NCBI GenBank assembly: GCA_022565695.1
Contig: JAIUME010000006.1
Coordinates: 1 to 64,000 of the forward strand
Reading direction: 5' to 3'
DNA: 64,000 nucleotides
Source: Alcanivorax sp.
Lineage (GTDB): Bacteria > Pseudomonadota > Gammaproteobacteria > Pseudomonadales > Alcanivoracaceae
In this document: positions 25,927 to 35,687 of the stretch, piece by piece
How the letters are laid out: every line of letters starts with the position of its first letter
How positions within the stretch are numbered: the stretch's first letter is position 1
The notes under the pieces: generated by a model
Databases searched by the model: none
Told to the model about the DNA's origin: nothing
Seen by the model: the letters and a program-made list of their open reading frames with translations, nothing else
Program-made: the position numbers and the translations under genes

Positions 25927-28686
25927 GTGATACTGGTTCCACGCCGGGGGGGCGATTCAAACAACGGGGGAAGGCGTCCAGCCGTGAAAGCACAAGGCAA
26001 GACATACCGCAGCACTCGAGTGTTGTGGGGTTGGGTGTCGTGGGGCTGGCACCTGCTGCCGGGGACGGCCGCGCTGGTGCTGCTGGCAGCCTGCGACCTG
26101 GGCGGTAACGATGATGCCCGCGCCGACGCGGTATTACTGGACCGACCTGTCGCCTATGTGGCGCGCAGCCTGCCCCGGGACGAGAACGGCATGCCCGAGG
26201 TGCGCGATCTGCGCGACCCGGCCGCCTTCTTCCCGGGCGCCACCCTGTACCTGCGCGAGCTTGCCTCGCCGAATGCCCGCGAAGCCTCGCTCACGACCGA
26301 ATTGTTCGAGGGCGCTATCGATGTACGCGACCTGAGTGTCAGTTTTGATGGCCGCCGCCTGTTGTTTGCGTTGCGGGCGCCGGAGATTGACGGCGCTGAT
26401 GACGACGAACAGCCGACCTGGAATATCTGGGAGTATGACCTTGATACGGCCTTGCTGCGGCGTGTGATCAACAATGATCTGGTCGCGGAAGAAGGGCAGG
26501 ATCTGTTTCCCCGTTACCTGCCAGACGGCCGCATCGTGTTTGCCTCCACGCGTCAGCGTCAGGCCCGTGCCCGTTTGCTGGATGAAGGGAAGCCGCAGTT
26601 CGCGCATCTGGAAGAGACTCGCCAGACCCATGCCCTGTCCTTGCATGTGATGAGCGGCGACGGTTCGAATATCCGCCAGATCAGTTTCAATCCGGGCCAC
26701 GATATGGCGCCGCTGGTGCTGGGCGATGGCCGGCTGGCCATGCTGCGCTGGGATAACAAGCAGAACCGCAACAGTTTTGATCTGTATGCCCTCAATCCCG
26801 ATGGTACGGCCACCGGATTGTTGTATGGCAAGGATCGCCAGAACCCCGCGCCACCGGCGCTCAATCAGGAATACACCGATGCCCAGTGGTTGCCGGATGG
26901 CGCGCTGATGGTGTTGGCGCGCCCTCGCCTGAGCAGCAGCTGGTCAGGCATACCTCGCCGGATCGACATCCGTGACTATCAACGCCGTACCCAGATGCTG
27001 CCCGGTGGTGCTGCGGCACAGGAGGCGGAACAGCTTCTGCTGGACATGCCGCTGGCGACATCGGACGACGTGATATCACGGGGCGGCCGTGTGGCAGCCA
27101 TGGTGCCGTTGTCCGATGGCACACAGCGCTATCTGGCCGCCTGGTCGCCCTGCCGGGCATTGCTGAACGAGGTGTTGCGGCCGTGCACGGACGACGTGCT
27201 GGATCAGGAAGGTGTGGAAGAGGCCGAGCCGGCCTACGGGCTGTGGATATTTGACCAGCTTGCCGGTACCGAGCGCCCGGTGGTATTGCCGCGTGCTGGT
27301 CGCATGATCACCGCCGTTGCGGTCATGTCGCCACGGCAGGGCGCAGCGCTGCTGCCGGACCTGCAACCCGGTGCCGGGCTGGATCTGGGGCTTTATGAAG
27401 ACGGCGCCGGCGTGCTGGATATCCGCTCTGTGTTCGATGTGGATGGCAACTTCGAGACTCAGTTCGGCACCCAGAGCCCGCTGCCTGGCGGCGTGCAGAC
27501 GCTGTCGGATTATCGCGACCCGGCGCTGGTGACGGCAGAAGACAGAGTGGTGCGCTTCCTGCGCGTCAGCAAGGCGGTGCTGATTCCCGACGATGATCTG
27601 CTGGATGTCCCCGGCACGGCCTTCGGCCGCAATGCCGCCTTCGGTATGCGCGAAATTGCCGGCTATATCCCGGTGGAGCCGGATGGCTCCGTGCGCGCAG
27701 TGGTACCCGCCAATGTGCCACTGGAAATTCAGCTGGTGGATGCCGCCGGGCGTGCGTTGGGCAACCGTCATGGCAGCTGGCTGACCGTGCGTCCAGGGGA
27801 AACCCTGCGTTGCAACGGGTGTCATGCCCCCGGCTCTGGTGCGCCCCACGGACGCTATGACGCATTGGCCTTGCCCCTCAATGCGGGGGCGCCGGACACG
27901 GGCGTGCCGTTCCCCAACACGCGCGCCGAGTTGTTTGCCGATTTTGGTGAAACCATGGCCCAGGTGCGCGCGCGCCTGCGCCCGGAGGATCAGTCATTAC
28001 AGGCAGATATGTTGTACGAGGATATCTGGACAGACCCGGCTGTACGCGAACCGGATGCGCCGCTGATGCGCCGTTACGACATGCTGGACACCCCGTTGCC
28101 GGTGACGTCGGCGTGTCTGGATGAGTGGGATACCCTGTGCCGCAGCCTGATCCAGTATGAGGCCCACATACAACCGCTGTGGGAATTTCCCCGTGAGACA
28201 GACGAGGATGGCGTGATCACGGATGTGACCTGCGTGAGCTGCCATACCCGGCGTGATGACATGAATCAGTTGCAGGTGGCGCCCGCGCAACTTGAGCTGA
28301 CCGGCGAACCCTCCGGGCAGCAGCCACTGCACCTGACCAGTTACCGGGAGCTGCTGTTCCCCGATACGGCGCTGGTGTTGCAGGACGGCGCACTGGTCGA
28401 GGAGCGGGTGCCGCTCATCGAGAACGGCGAGCCGGTCTATCAGGTGGACGAGGAGGGCGAATTGATTCTGGATGACGAGGGCGAGCCGATCCCGGTGCTG
28501 GTGCCGGTGCAACTCGGCCAGCGTGCGACGGCGGGCAATGCCCGGGCCAGCAATCGCTTCTTCTCACGGTTTGCCGAAGGTGGCAGCCATGCAGGCTGGC
28601 TCTCGGCGGCGGAGTTGCGCCTGGTGGCCGAGTGGCTGGATATCGGTGGCCAGTATTACAACAACCCGTTCGATGTTCCGCAGTGA
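25927..28686 (+). CDS. HzsA-like lipoprotein with beta-propeller and two c-type haem motifs
   Basis: About 919 residues. A hydrophobic segment with lipobox LLAAC (near residue 57) predicts a lipoprotein. Residues ~100-480 contain PD40/TolB-like propeller blades, such as SVSFDGRRLLFALRAPE, FPRYLPDGRIVFASTR and DAQWLPDGALMVLARP. Two haem sites follow: LRCNGCHAPGSG near 635 and VTCVSCHTRRDDM near 775. This order, propeller then cytochrome, is that of HzsA-related proteins (hydrazine synthase alpha family). Nothing else suggests anammox, so only the architecture is shared. GTG 25927 is preferred, with AAGGAA six bases upstream. It starts the plus-strand half of the locus. An acidic Glu/Asp-rich stretch lies near residue 840. 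Confidence 0.78.
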   Translation: MILVPRRGGDSNNGGRRPAVKAQGKTYRSTRVLWGWVSWGWHLLPGTAALVLLAACDLGGNDDARADAVLLDRPVAYVARSLPRDENGMPEVRDLRDPAAFFPGATLYLRELASPNAREASLTTELFEGAIDVRDLSVSFDGRRLLFALRAPEIDGADDDEQPTWNIWEYDLDTALLRRVINNDLVAEEGQDLFPRYLPDGRIVFASTRQRQARARLLDEGKPQFAHLEETRQTHALSLHVMSGDGSNIRQISFNPGHDMAPLVLGDGRLAMLRWDNKQNRNSFDLYALNPDGTATGLLYGKDRQNPAPPALNQEYTDAQWLPDGALMVLARPRLSSSWSGIPRRIDIRDYQRRTQMLPGGAAAQEAEQLLLDMPLATSDDVISRGGRVAAMVPLSDGTQRYLAAWSPCRALLNEVLRPCTDDVLDQEGVEEAEPAYGLWIFDQLAGTERPVVLPRAGRMITAVAVMSPRQGAALLPDLQPGAGLDLGLYEDGAGVLDIRSVFDVDGNFETQFGTQSPLPGGVQTLSDYRDPALVTAEDRVVRFLRVSKAVLIPDDDLLDVPGTAFGRNAAFGMREIAGYIPVEPDGSVRAVVPANVPLEIQLVDAAGRALGNRHGSWLTVRPGETLRCNGCHAPGSGAPHGRYDALALPLNAGAPDTGVPFPNTRAELFADFGETMAQVRARLRPEDQSLQADMLYEDIWTDPAVREPDAPLMRRYDMLDTPLPVTSACLDEWDTLCRSLIQYEAHIQPLWEFPRETDEDGVITDVTCVSCHTRRDDMNQLQVAPAQLELTGEPSGQQPLHLTSYRELLFPDTALVLQDGALVEERVPLIENGEPVYQVDEEGELILDDEGEPIPVLVPVQLGQRATAGNARASNRFFSRFAEGGSHAGWLSAAELRLVAEWLDIGGQYYNNPFDVPQ

Positions 28687-28694
28687 GGGGCCGA

Positions 28695-29453
28695 ATGAGA
28701 GCCTGGAGATATCTGCTTGCCGTGCTACTGGCCTCCCTTCTGGCCGGGCTGGCGCAGAATGTCAGTGCAGCGGAGCAGGCCGGGGACAGGGTTGTCACGA
28801 TTGCCGACCCGTTTATCGAATTGCGTACGGGGCCCGGACGCGGCTACCCCATATTCCATGTGGTGGAAAAGGGGCAGAGCGTGACCCTGATTCAGCGTCG
28901 CACTCAATGGGTCGAAGTGCAGGCGCCCAGGGGGCACAAGGGCTGGGTCAGCCGCGCGCAGTTAGGCCGGACCCTGGATGGCACCGGCGAATATCTGGCA
29001 TTGCAGGAACGCAGCCTGAGTGATTATTTCCGGCCCCATGGCGAATTCGGTGTGGCGGTGGGAGAGCTTGCCGGCACGACTGCGCTGACCGTCCAGGGGG
29101 GCTGGGCCTTTACCGATCGTATGCGACTGGAGCTGGCCTGGACCCAGGCCAACAGTGATTTCGCCAGCCGGCGGTTGCTGGATGTGTCGCTGTCCGCCTT
29201 GATGGCGCCGCGACAGCGGATATCGCCCTATGTCCTGGTGGGCACCGGGCGCGTCAAGGTGACGCCGCGCACCGTGCTGGTTAACGCGGATGTGCGCAAT
29301 GAGCGTTCGGTGCAGGCGGGTGCCGGGGTGCGCGCTTACCTCACCCGCAGTTTTATCTGGCGGGCGGAATATCGCCACTATGTGTTTCTCACTGACAAAG
29401 ATGACAACGAAGAGCTGGAACAATGGCGAACCGGATTCAGCGTACTTTTTTAG
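28695..29453 (+). CDS. SH3-domain outer-membrane beta-barrel protein
   Basis: 252 residues. A signal peptide (YLLAVLLASLLAGLAQNVSA) is followed by a bacterial SH3 domain (IELRTGPGRGYPIFHVVEKGQ, WVEVQAPRGHKGWVSRAQL) and then a beta-strand-rich part of about 150 residues, alternating polar and hydrophobic positions and ending in an aromatic-rich strand finishing with F. The ATG at 28695 follows AGGGGCC directly after the HzsA-like stop. The SH3 unit could bind peptidoglycan or a partner while the barrel sits in the outer membrane. It overlaps the following barrel gene by 31 bases. Confidence 0.78.
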   Translation: MRAWRYLLAVLLASLLAGLAQNVSAAEQAGDRVVTIADPFIELRTGPGRGYPIFHVVEKGQSVTLIQRRTQWVEVQAPRGHKGWVSRAQLGRTLDGTGEYLALQERSLSDYFRPHGEFGVAVGELAGTTALTVQGGWAFTDRMRLELAWTQANSDFASRRLLDVSLSALMAPRQRISPYVLVGTGRVKVTPRTVLVNADVRNERSVQAGAGVRAYLTRSFIWRAEYRHYVFLTDKDDNEELEQWRTGFSVLF

Positions 29454-30121
29454 GTTCAGGCTTGGGCCCAGGCACCGGCACCTGCTTGGGCGTCGTGGCA
29501 CTGGTGAGCATGGCCGTGCTCGCGTCGGTATTGCCGACGGTGGCGTTTGCCCGGGAGGACGGCGCGACGGCAATACTGACACCGCAGATAGAGCGGCGGC
29601 GTATCAGTGAGTCACAGATACGCGCCTCGAACATCGAGGTGGGGGCGTTTGCCGGTGTTATCAGTATTGAGGATTTCGGTAGCAGCCCGGTCTATGGTGT
29701 GCGGCTGGGCTACCACGTGTCAGAAGATGTGTTTTTCGAGGCCGCTGTCGGCCAGGCGCGGGCCGGCGACACCAGCTTTGAAACACTCAACCCCGGCGTT
29801 GAACTGTTGCGGGGCAGCGAGCGGGACTTTCGCTACTACAATTTTTCCGTGGGTTATAACCTGCTGCCAGGGGAAGCCTTTGTCGGCGGCAACCGCGCCT
29901 ATAACACGGCGTTTTATCTGCTGGGTGGGGCAGGCTCGACCCGCTTCGCCGGTGATGACAATTTCACCGTCAGTGTGGGCGCCGGGTACCGGGTCATACT
30001 GGCGAAATGGATGACCGTACGACTGGAAACCCGTAATCATGTGCTCGATCTTGACGTGACCGGGCGCAACAAGACCACGCAGAACCTGGAGTGGACGCTC
30101 GGGCTCGGCGGCTATTTCTGA
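29423..30121 (+). CDS. outer-membrane beta-barrel protein
   Basis: 232-residue predicted eight-stranded outer-membrane barrel. Signal peptide at about residues 20-43 (TCLGVVALVSMAVLASVLPTVAFA). The mature chain has alternating strands ending in Gly/aromatic pairs: VGAFAGVISIEDFG, VYGVRLGYHVSEDVFFEAAVG, FRYYNFSVGYNLLPG and a C-terminal strand finishing in ...GLGGYF with terminal phenylalanine, the Omp signature for BAM recognition. It resembles the outer-membrane beta-barrel domain group seen with SH3 proteins. The start lies inside the preceding gene. It probably pairs with the preceding barrel protein in one complex. Confidence 0.78.
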   Translation: MANRIQRTFLGSGLGPGTGTCLGVVALVSMAVLASVLPTVAFAREDGATAILTPQIERRRISESQIRASNIEVGAFAGVISIEDFGSSPVYGVRLGYHVSEDVFFEAAVGQARAGDTSFETLNPGVELLRGSERDFRYYNFSVGYNLLPGEAFVGGNRAYNTAFYLLGGAGSTRFAGDDNFTVSVGAGYRVILAKWMTVRLETRNHVLDLDVTGRNKTTQNLEWTLGLGGYF

Positions 30122-30146
30122 CACACCATATCAGACAGGGGGAAGC

Positions 30147-30653
30147 ATGTTGATACAGTGGAAGACAACCCGAACGGCCATGTTATCGATGGCACTGACA
30201 GTGCTGCTGATGGCCGGCAACGCCGTGGCCGAACCTGTGCCTGCGCCGGATTTCACCCTGAAAAGCCGCAGCGGTGAAAACATCAAGCTCAGTGAGTTGC
30301 GCGGCCAGATCGTGATGGTGAATTTCTGGGCATCCTGGTGCGGTCCTTGCCGTATCGAAATGCCACTGCTGGAAGATCTGTATCAGGAATATCAGGACTA
30401 CGGCTTTGAGTTGCTGGGCATCAATGTGGATGAAAATACGGCCGATGCCGAACGGTTGCTGGCGCGTATTCCGGTCACCTTCCCGATTCTGCTGGACCCA
30501 CAGAGCAGTGTCAGCAAAGCCTGGCAAGTAGACGCCATGCCGACCACGGTGCTGATTGACCGGGATGGCATGGTGCGTTACCTGCACCGGGGCTACCGCA
30601 GCGGCGAGGAAAAGATCTACGCCGAGCGGTTGCGCGCACTGGTCCTGGAGTGA
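30147..30653 (+). CDS. TlpA-like periplasmic thioredoxin
   Basis: 168-residue thiol-disulfide oxidoreductase. A signal peptide (LSMALTVLLMAGNAVA) precedes a TlpA/ResA-type thioredoxin fold. The active site WASWCGPCRIEMP carries the CxxC pair, and the cis-proline region is DAMPTTVLIDRDG. The family usually reduces apocytochrome cysteines or maintains disulfides in the periplasm, which suits a locus with several CxxCH proteins. The ATG follows AGGGGGA. The stop overlaps the DUF4266 start. TlpA, DUF4266, DUF3570 and ApbE recur together in other proteobacteria by recall. Confidence 0.93.
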   Translation: MLIQWKTTRTAMLSMALTVLLMAGNAVAEPVPAPDFTLKSRSGENIKLSELRGQIVMVNFWASWCGPCRIEMPLLEDLYQEYQDYGFELLGINVDENTADAERLLARIPVTFPILLDPQSSVSKAWQVDAMPTTVLIDRDGMVRYLHRGYRSGEEKIYAERLRALVLE

Positions 30654-30904
30654 TGCCAGTGGGCCTCTGCCGTACTGCAATGCTGTGGGTGGCGCTGTGT
30701 GTGATGCTGGGGCACCTCAGCGGCTGCGCACTCAGGGCGCCGACGCCCTGGGTGCAGCCCTATGAGCGCGCCCGGCTGGCGGACCCGATCATGAGCAAGG
30801 ATCGTGATCCGGCGTCAGCGGCTTATCTCAAGCACGTGCATCAATCCCGGGAGCGATCCCGGGGTGCCGAAGGCAGTGCGGGCGGAGGCTGCGGATGCAA
30901 TTGA
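30650..30904 (+). CDS. DUF4266 small lipoprotein
   Basis: 84-residue lipoprotein. Hydrophobic leader with lipobox LSGC near residue 26, then the conserved PWVQPYERARLADPIM block, a variable helical stretch (YLKHVHQSRER) and a C-terminus rich in glycine and cysteine, ending GGGCGCN. That ending is typical of DUF4266. The first start is GTG 30650, overlapping the tlpA stop; ATG 30653 is one codon later. The terminal cysteines could bind metal or couple to the thioredoxin. It overlaps the DUF3570 gene by ten bases. Function is unknown. Confidence 0.88.
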   Translation: MMPVGLCRTAMLWVALCVMLGHLSGCALRAPTPWVQPYERARLADPIMSKDRDPASAAYLKHVHQSRERSRGAEGSAGGGCGCN

Positions 30905-32061
30905 TCCGTCGTGACGGCGTATCGGGGGCTCTGTTCCCTGTTTTGCTTTCTGTTGTGCTCCTTTTTTTGTTATGGGGCATGGCGCCAGCGGTCAATGCGG
31001 CGGTGTTACCGGAAGACCGTATGGATGTGCTCTACCATCGCTATGACGGCGGCGGTATGGACATCAAGGGTCCGTCGGTGCTGGTACGCAAGAGTTTTGC
31101 CGATAAAGTCTCGGTGAATGCCAACTATTATGTGGACAAGGTCAGTGCCGCATCCGTGGATGTGGTGACGACGGCCAGCCCCTATACCGAAGAGCGGATC
31201 GAAAAATCCATCGGGCTGGATTATCTCTCTGACAAAACGCTTTATTCGGTGGGCGTAACGGCCAGCGATGAACGCGATTACATCGGGCGTACGGTGTTTG
31301 TCGGGGTAAGCCAGGATTTTTTTGGCGATATGACCACCGTGTCGCTGGGGTACTCCCATGGCGACGATGAGGTCCGGCGCCGCGATGACCCCGATTTTCG
31401 CGAAGATCTGACCCGTCGCAGTTATCAGGTAGGTGTCAGTCAGGTGCTGACGCGCAATCTGATTGTCGGTATCAACCACGAACTGATCTCGGATCAGGGC
31501 TATCTCAATAATCCCTATCGCTCGGTGCGCTATCTCACTGGCAGCGGGTTTGCCTATCAGCCGGAGGTCTATCCGCGCACCCGAACCAGCGAAGCCACGG
31601 CATTGCGCGGCAGCTACTATCTGCCCTGGCGCGCCGCGCTGCATAGTGAATTTCGCTGGTTCGAAGACTCCTGGGGTATCGATGCCCGGGACTGGTCCCT
31701 GACACTGGTGCAACCGTTGAATGAGGAATGGGTACTGGAACTGCGGACCCGGTATTACCGGCAAAGCGCCGCCGATTTTTACAGCGACCTGTTTCCGTTC
31801 CAGGACGCACAGAACTTTCTGGCCCGCGACAAGGAGATGAGCACTTTCCGTGCCATGTCCTTCGGCGCCACTGCGGGGTTCCAGCGGCGTTGGCCGGCGA
31901 TGCCCTGGGTTGATCGATACGGGGTTCGCCTGGGGCTTGACCTGTACCGGTATGACTATCGCGATTTCCGCGATCTGCGTGTCAGTGCCGCACCGGGCGA
32001 AGAGCCTCTTTACAGCTTCGATGCATGGGTCACGACACTGGTTTTCACACTCTGGTACTGA
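30895..32061 (+). CDS. DUF3570 outer-membrane protein
   Basis: 388-residue DUF3570 protein. A long hydrophobic signal (LFPVLLSVVLLFLLWGMAPAVNA) precedes the conserved start of the family, VLPEDRMDVLYHRYDGGGMDIKGPSVLVRKSFADKVS as pattern. The rest is a repeating amphipathic beta-strand chain, for example YSVGVTASDERDYIGRTVFVGVSQDFFGD and LTRNLIVGINHELISDQGYLNNPYRSVRYL, and it ends in an aromatic strand FTLWY. It is probably an outer-membrane barrel partner of the DUF4266 lipoprotein. Last gene of the plus-strand half of the locus; no clear terminator follows. Confidence 0.88.
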   Translation: MQLIRRDGVSGALFPVLLSVVLLFLLWGMAPAVNAAVLPEDRMDVLYHRYDGGGMDIKGPSVLVRKSFADKVSVNANYYVDKVSAASVDVVTTASPYTEERIEKSIGLDYLSDKTLYSVGVTASDERDYIGRTVFVGVSQDFFGDMTTVSLGYSHGDDEVRRRDDPDFREDLTRRSYQVGVSQVLTRNLIVGINHELISDQGYLNNPYRSVRYLTGSGFAYQPEVYPRTRTSEATALRGSYYLPWRAALHSEFRWFEDSWGIDARDWSLTLVQPLNEEWVLELRTRYYRQSAADFYSDLFPFQDAQNFLARDKEMSTFRAMSFGATAGFQRRWPAMPWVDRYGVRLGLDLYRYDYRDFRDLRVSAAPGEEPLYSFDAWVTTLVFTLWY

Positions 32062-32095
32062 TGCGTCGTACGACGCTTTTCGCGCAAGAGCGCTA

Positions 32096-32560
32096 TCACA
32101 GATTGGGCATCAATACTTCACCGCGCTGATCAAACGGTAATGCAAAGGGCACCCCGCCGACCCGGGCGCTGCCGCTAATGCGGTAGGAAATCGGTTTGCC
32201 CGGTTCATGCTGCATCGCCTGAAACTGCCGCAGGGTTTCAAACAGGCCCGTCGTCACGCGCGTTCTCACCAGTGCGTCGCCCATGGCTGGTAGCGTGACA
32301 GCATTGCTGGTGAGCCCCCGGGCAAACGGCCGGTCTTCCACCAGGATCTGGTATTCCAGGCTGCGCAGGTCGATGGCCTGATCGTTGGGGTTCCGCGTGC
32401 GAAGGGTCAGCTCCCATTCCTGTTCCAGCATGGTCATATTCACCAGGCGAATATCCGAGAGCGACACCTCCGGGGGCAGCATTTCGCTGCGCAGATTGGT
32501 GCAGCCGGCAAGCAGGGCAAGGCTGATGACAGCGACAAGGTGCATGCGCAGGATCGACAT
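32096..32560 (-). CDS. LEA type 2 (LEA14-like) lipoprotein
   Basis: 154-residue lipoprotein with lipobox LLAGC near residue 20. The mature part is a single LEA_2/WHy-type beta-sandwich: VSLSDIRLVNMTMLEQEWELTLRTRNPNDQAIDLRSLEYQI follows the family pattern (hydrophobic strand, N-P-N turn, then L-x-Y), and the SNAVTLPAMGDALV region is typical. Such proteins are common envelope lipoproteins of marine gammaproteobacteria and are linked with stress tolerance. It is alone on its strand between the DUF3570 gene (convergent) and the photolyase gene, with 108 bp before its upstream neighbour. Confidence 0.85.
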   Translation of the reverse strand: MSILRMHLVAVISLALLAGCTNLRSEMLPPEVSLSDIRLVNMTMLEQEWELTLRTRNPNDQAIDLRSLEYQILVEDRPFARGLTSNAVTLPAMGDALVRTRVTTGLFETLRQFQAMQHEPGKPISYRISGSARVGGVPFALPFDQRGEVLMPNL

Positions 32561-32668
32561 CGAGGGCTCCAGTAGGAAAGGCAGGTATCAGACTGTGTAT
32601 CAATCGGGCTGCTCAGTGATAGCAGCCAGTGAGACCAGCTAGTGTGACCAGTATAGTAGCTGTCTGGT

Positions 32669-34222
32669 TCACGGGTTGTCCCCGTTTTCCTTCGTCGGTG
32701 GCGGATCGGCTTCAAGATCCAGCGTGATCTGTCGCTGGTTGGGGGGAGCCGGACGGCGCGGTGTCGAGCGTTTACGGCTGGCGTGACGTGCCACGATGGC
32801 GGCCTCCTGCCGGACCATGTCGCGGCTCGCGCGGTGTGCCTTGATGGCATTTCTGGCCTGTCGCGCGGCCTGCTCCGGGTCGACCACCGGCAAGGGATAG
32901 TCCTGCCCCGGTGTCACACCACAACGCCGTTGCAGCGATGCCGGCATGGCCCACGGCGTATGAATCCATTCACTGCCGACCTGCGCAAGCTCGGGGACCC
33001 AGCGGCGTATGAAATGTCCGTCGGGGTCCTGATCGCGGGATTGCTTGACGGGATTATAGATGCGCAACGCGTTGATGCCGGTAGTGCCGGCCTGCATCTG
33101 GATCTGCGGGTAGTGAATGCCGGGTTCGTAATCGGTAAACAGACGCGCCAGGTGCAGCGCCGGTTCGCGCCAGTGCAACCACAGGTGATAGCAGGCGAAG
33201 GCCACCAGCATGGCGCGCATACGAAAATTGATCCAGCCGTCATGATGCAGCATGCGCATGCAGGCATCGATAAATGGAATGCCGGTCTGGCCCTCGGCCC
33301 AGGCAATGAAGTGCAGCCGGTTGAAATCATTTTCCCGCAGACCATTGTAGCCCGGGTGCAGATTCAGCCATTCCATGTCGGGCTGGTCTTCGAGTTTCTG
33401 AATGAAATGGCAGTGCCAGTGCAAACGTGATTCGAAGCTGCGCAGGGAGCGTTGCCAGGTCACCGGCATCGGCATCTGCTGGCGAGTCTGCAGGGCGTGC
33501 AGGACCTCGCGCACGGACACAGTGCCGTGGGCCAGATGGGGCGAGAGGCGGCTACAGGCGAGTGTCGCCGTGGCCGGGCTGGACATGGCGTAACGGTAAC
33601 TGGCACCGCGCTCCTGCAGAAACGAGTCCAGCAACGCCAGTGCCTGACGGCGACCACCGGGCTGCCGGCCAGGGCAGGGGCGCTGGTCCAGGCCCATCCG
33701 TTCGGGCAAGCGTTGCGCGGCGGGCGCTCTGACCGGTAACGCCGGTCGCAAACGCTGCGGTGCTGCCCAGGGTGCGGGCGACATGCGCAGGTGCCAATGC
33801 CGCGTCCAGTGGTCTCGATCCCCGAGACGGCGCACCACGGCGTTGGCAGGGCACTGCTCCCAGAGCACGCCGGCGCTTCGGCACCAGTGGGCGACGGCAA
33901 TGTCGCGCTGGTAGCTCCACAGGTTCCCGGTCTCCTCATGGGACCAGAGACGGGTAATACCATGCTGTTGATGCAGTCGCGTCAGGACAGCCACCACGTC
34001 GCCCCGGGCCACATGCAGCGGTGCGCCCAGCGCGGTCAGTGCGCGGTCGAGGTCCAGCAACGATTCGCGAACAAACGCCCAGTGACGCTGGGCCGCATCG
34101 GCCTGCTGCCAGGCCTCGGGTTCCACAACATACAGGGGTAACACCGCCCCGGCCCTGGTGGCTTCGACGAGGGGCCCGTTATCAATGACGCGCAGATCGC
34201 GTTTGAACCAGACGACCTGCAT
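32669..34222 (-). CDS. cryptochrome/photolyase family protein (FAD-binding)
   Basis: 517-residue flavoprotein of the photolyase/cryptochrome superfamily. The N-terminal DNA_photolyase domain starts [16 protein letters not shown]. The FAD-binding C-terminal domain has [94 protein letters not shown] and the usual Trp/Asn positions. No FeS-cluster cysteine set was noted. It may repair CPD or (6-4) lesions or act as a light sensor; the sequence does not decide. It follows the cry-DASH gene with a gap of one base, so the two are cotranscribed. The C-terminal ~60 residues are basic and proline-rich. Confidence 0.88.
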   Translation of the reverse strand: MQVVWFKRDLRVIDNGPLVEATRAGAVLPLYVVEPEAWQQADAAQRHWAFVRESLLDLDRALTALGAPLHVARGDVVAVLTRLHQQHGITRLWSHEETGNLWSYQRDIAVAHWCRSAGVLWEQCPANAVVRRLGDRDHWTRHWHLRMSPAPWAAPQRLRPALPVRAPAAQRLPERMGLDQRPCPGRQPGGRRQALALLDSFLQERGASYRYAMSSPATATLACSRLSPHLAHGTVSVREVLHALQTRQQMPMPVTWQRSLRSFESRLHWHCHFIQKLEDQPDMEWLNLHPGYNGLRENDFNRLHFIAWAEGQTGIPFIDACMRMLHHDGWINFRMRAMLVAFACYHLWLHWREPALHLARLFTDYEPGIHYPQIQMQAGTTGINALRIYNPVKQSRDQDPDGHFIRRWVPELAQVGSEWIHTPWAMPASLQRRCGVTPGQDYPLPVVDPEQAARQARNAIKAHRASRDMVRQEAAIVARHASRKRSTPRRPAPPNQRQITLDLEADPPPTKENGDNP

Positions 34223-34223
34223 G

Positions 34224-35687
34224 TCAGTGCCGTGGCCGCCCCGTTCGGGCGGGCAAGGTGTCGCGCCAGCCTTCGGGGATCGGGATGATCAGCGGCGGGT
34301 AGGCCTGCCCGGCGCATGGCGTCGCGCTGGTAAAGGGCACATGACGCTGCGCGGCGGGCAATTCGGCCAACACCGGCAACCAGTGGCTGACGTACGCCGC
34401 TTGCGGGTCGTAGCGCAGCGCCTGCGCCAGCACATTGAACCAGCGGCCCTGGCGCGGGTCGCTGCCTGCGCCGGCGATATAGGCCCAGTTGCCCCAGTTG
34501 CTGGCGACGTCGTAATCCAGTAGCTGTTGTTCGAACCAGGCCGCGCCGAGACGCCAGTCCTGGCCCAGATCATGAATCAGGAAACTGGCAACATTCTGTC
34601 GGCCCCTGTTGGACATGAAACCCGTGGCATTCAGCTCGCGCATGTTGGCATCAACGAAAGGCATACCGGTATTGCCCTGGCACCATGCGGCAAAACGCGC
34701 CGGGGAAAAGACAGGCATCGGAACCGGCTGCGGGCGCAGACCTTGAAAGCGGAACAGACGTGGCCCGGCGAAGACAGAAAGCCAGCGAAAATATTCCCGC
34801 CAGAGCAATTCGAATACCAGCCAGTAAGTGCTGTCGTTTTTCTCGATGTCGGTTTCGAAGCGGGTAACTTCTGCAACGATACGGCGTGGTGACAGGCAGC
34901 CATGGGCCAGCCAGGGAGAAAATTTCGATGAATAATCGGCGCCCAGCAGACCATTGCGGGTTGCCTTGTAATGCCGCAGCGCCTGGCTGTCCCAGAGGTA
35001 ATGCTGCAGGCGTTGCCGCCCGGCGGATTCGCCACCGGTATAACGCAAGGGGGTGTCGATGTGATGACTGTCAGCGGGCGGCGTGGCAGGTATGCCCTGA
35101 TCGAGCTTTATTGCTGCATGGGCGACGCCCGGCAGGGTGTCGGGCGCGCGTTGTGGTGCGTCGCTGCGGGCATGGGCTTCGACTTTTTTCCGGAAAGCGG
35201 TAAAGGTGGCAGGGAGCTGCTCGGGTGAAAACGGTAACTGATCACGGCGGAAAAGACCGTCGTTCTCGATAACCTCCACAGGCATATCCGGGAGGGCGTG
35301 TTGCACGCAGGTCAGCTCTCTGGCTTCTTCGGTGCCCGGCTGCCAGCTGGTAACAATACGTCGGGCGTTTACTGCGCGTGCCAGCGTTGCCAGGGCTTCG
35401 GCGGGCGCCTCATGGCGCACGATCAGGTGGCTGCCGCGTTGTTGCAGCTGTTGCTGCAAATCGGTCAGCGCTTCGCACAGGAACCTATGGCGGTGAGCGC
35501 CGCGCCGGGATAGCTGCAACGGTGTGCCGTGCGCGCCGTCGGACGTAACCGGCAGCACAGCGGTCGAAGCAGGGGGCAAACAGTAGACCGGCAGCACTTC
35601 ACTGTCGTGGCTAAGGGCAAGAGCGCGTAACAGAGCCGGGTTGTCATCAACGCGCAAGTCATTGCGGAACCAGAACAGCGTTGTCAT
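34224..35687 (-). CDS. DASH family cryptochrome
   Basis: 487-residue cry-DASH. The N-terminus [18 protein letters not shown] is the family hallmark, and the FAD domain contains [31 protein letters not shown] and [18 protein letters not shown]-like sequence ([17 protein letters not shown]), followed by [30 protein letters not shown] and [12 protein letters not shown]. The end contains [16 protein letters not shown] proteins repair pyrimidine dimers in single-stranded or looped DNA and bind FAD and a folate. ATG 35687 is chosen because the family motif follows directly; the longer open frame upstream covers the DUF2256 gene. It overlaps the DUF2256 stop by four bases (ATGA). Confidence 0.95.
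   Translation of the reverse strand: MTTLFWFRNDLRVDDNPALLRALALSHDSEVLPVYCLPPASTAVLPVTSDGAHGTPLQLSRRGAHRHRFLCEALTDLQQQLQQRGSHLIVRHEAPAEALATLARAVNARRIVTSWQPGTEEARELTCVQHALPDMPVEVIENDGLFRRDQLPFSPEQLPATFTAFRKKVEAHARSDAPQRAPDTLPGVAHAAIKLDQGIPATPPADSHHIDTPLRYTGGESAGRQRLQHYLWDSQALRHYKATRNGLLGADYSSKFSPWLAHGCLSPRRIVAEVTRFETDIEKNDSTYWLVFELLWREYFRWLSVFAGPRLFRFQGLRPQPVPMPVFSPARFAAWCQGNTGMPFVDANMRELNATGFMSNRGRQNVASFLIHDLGQDWRLGAAWFEQQLLDYDVASNWGNWAYIAGAGSDPRQGRWFNVLAQALRYDPQAAYVSHWLPVLAELPAAQRHVPFTSATPCAGQAYPPLIIPIPEGWRDTLPARTGRPRH

Noticed and set aside
25927-28686. Hydrazine synthase (anammox)
   Set aside because: Only propeller plus cytochrome architecture is shared; no other HZS subunit or anammox gene lies nearby.
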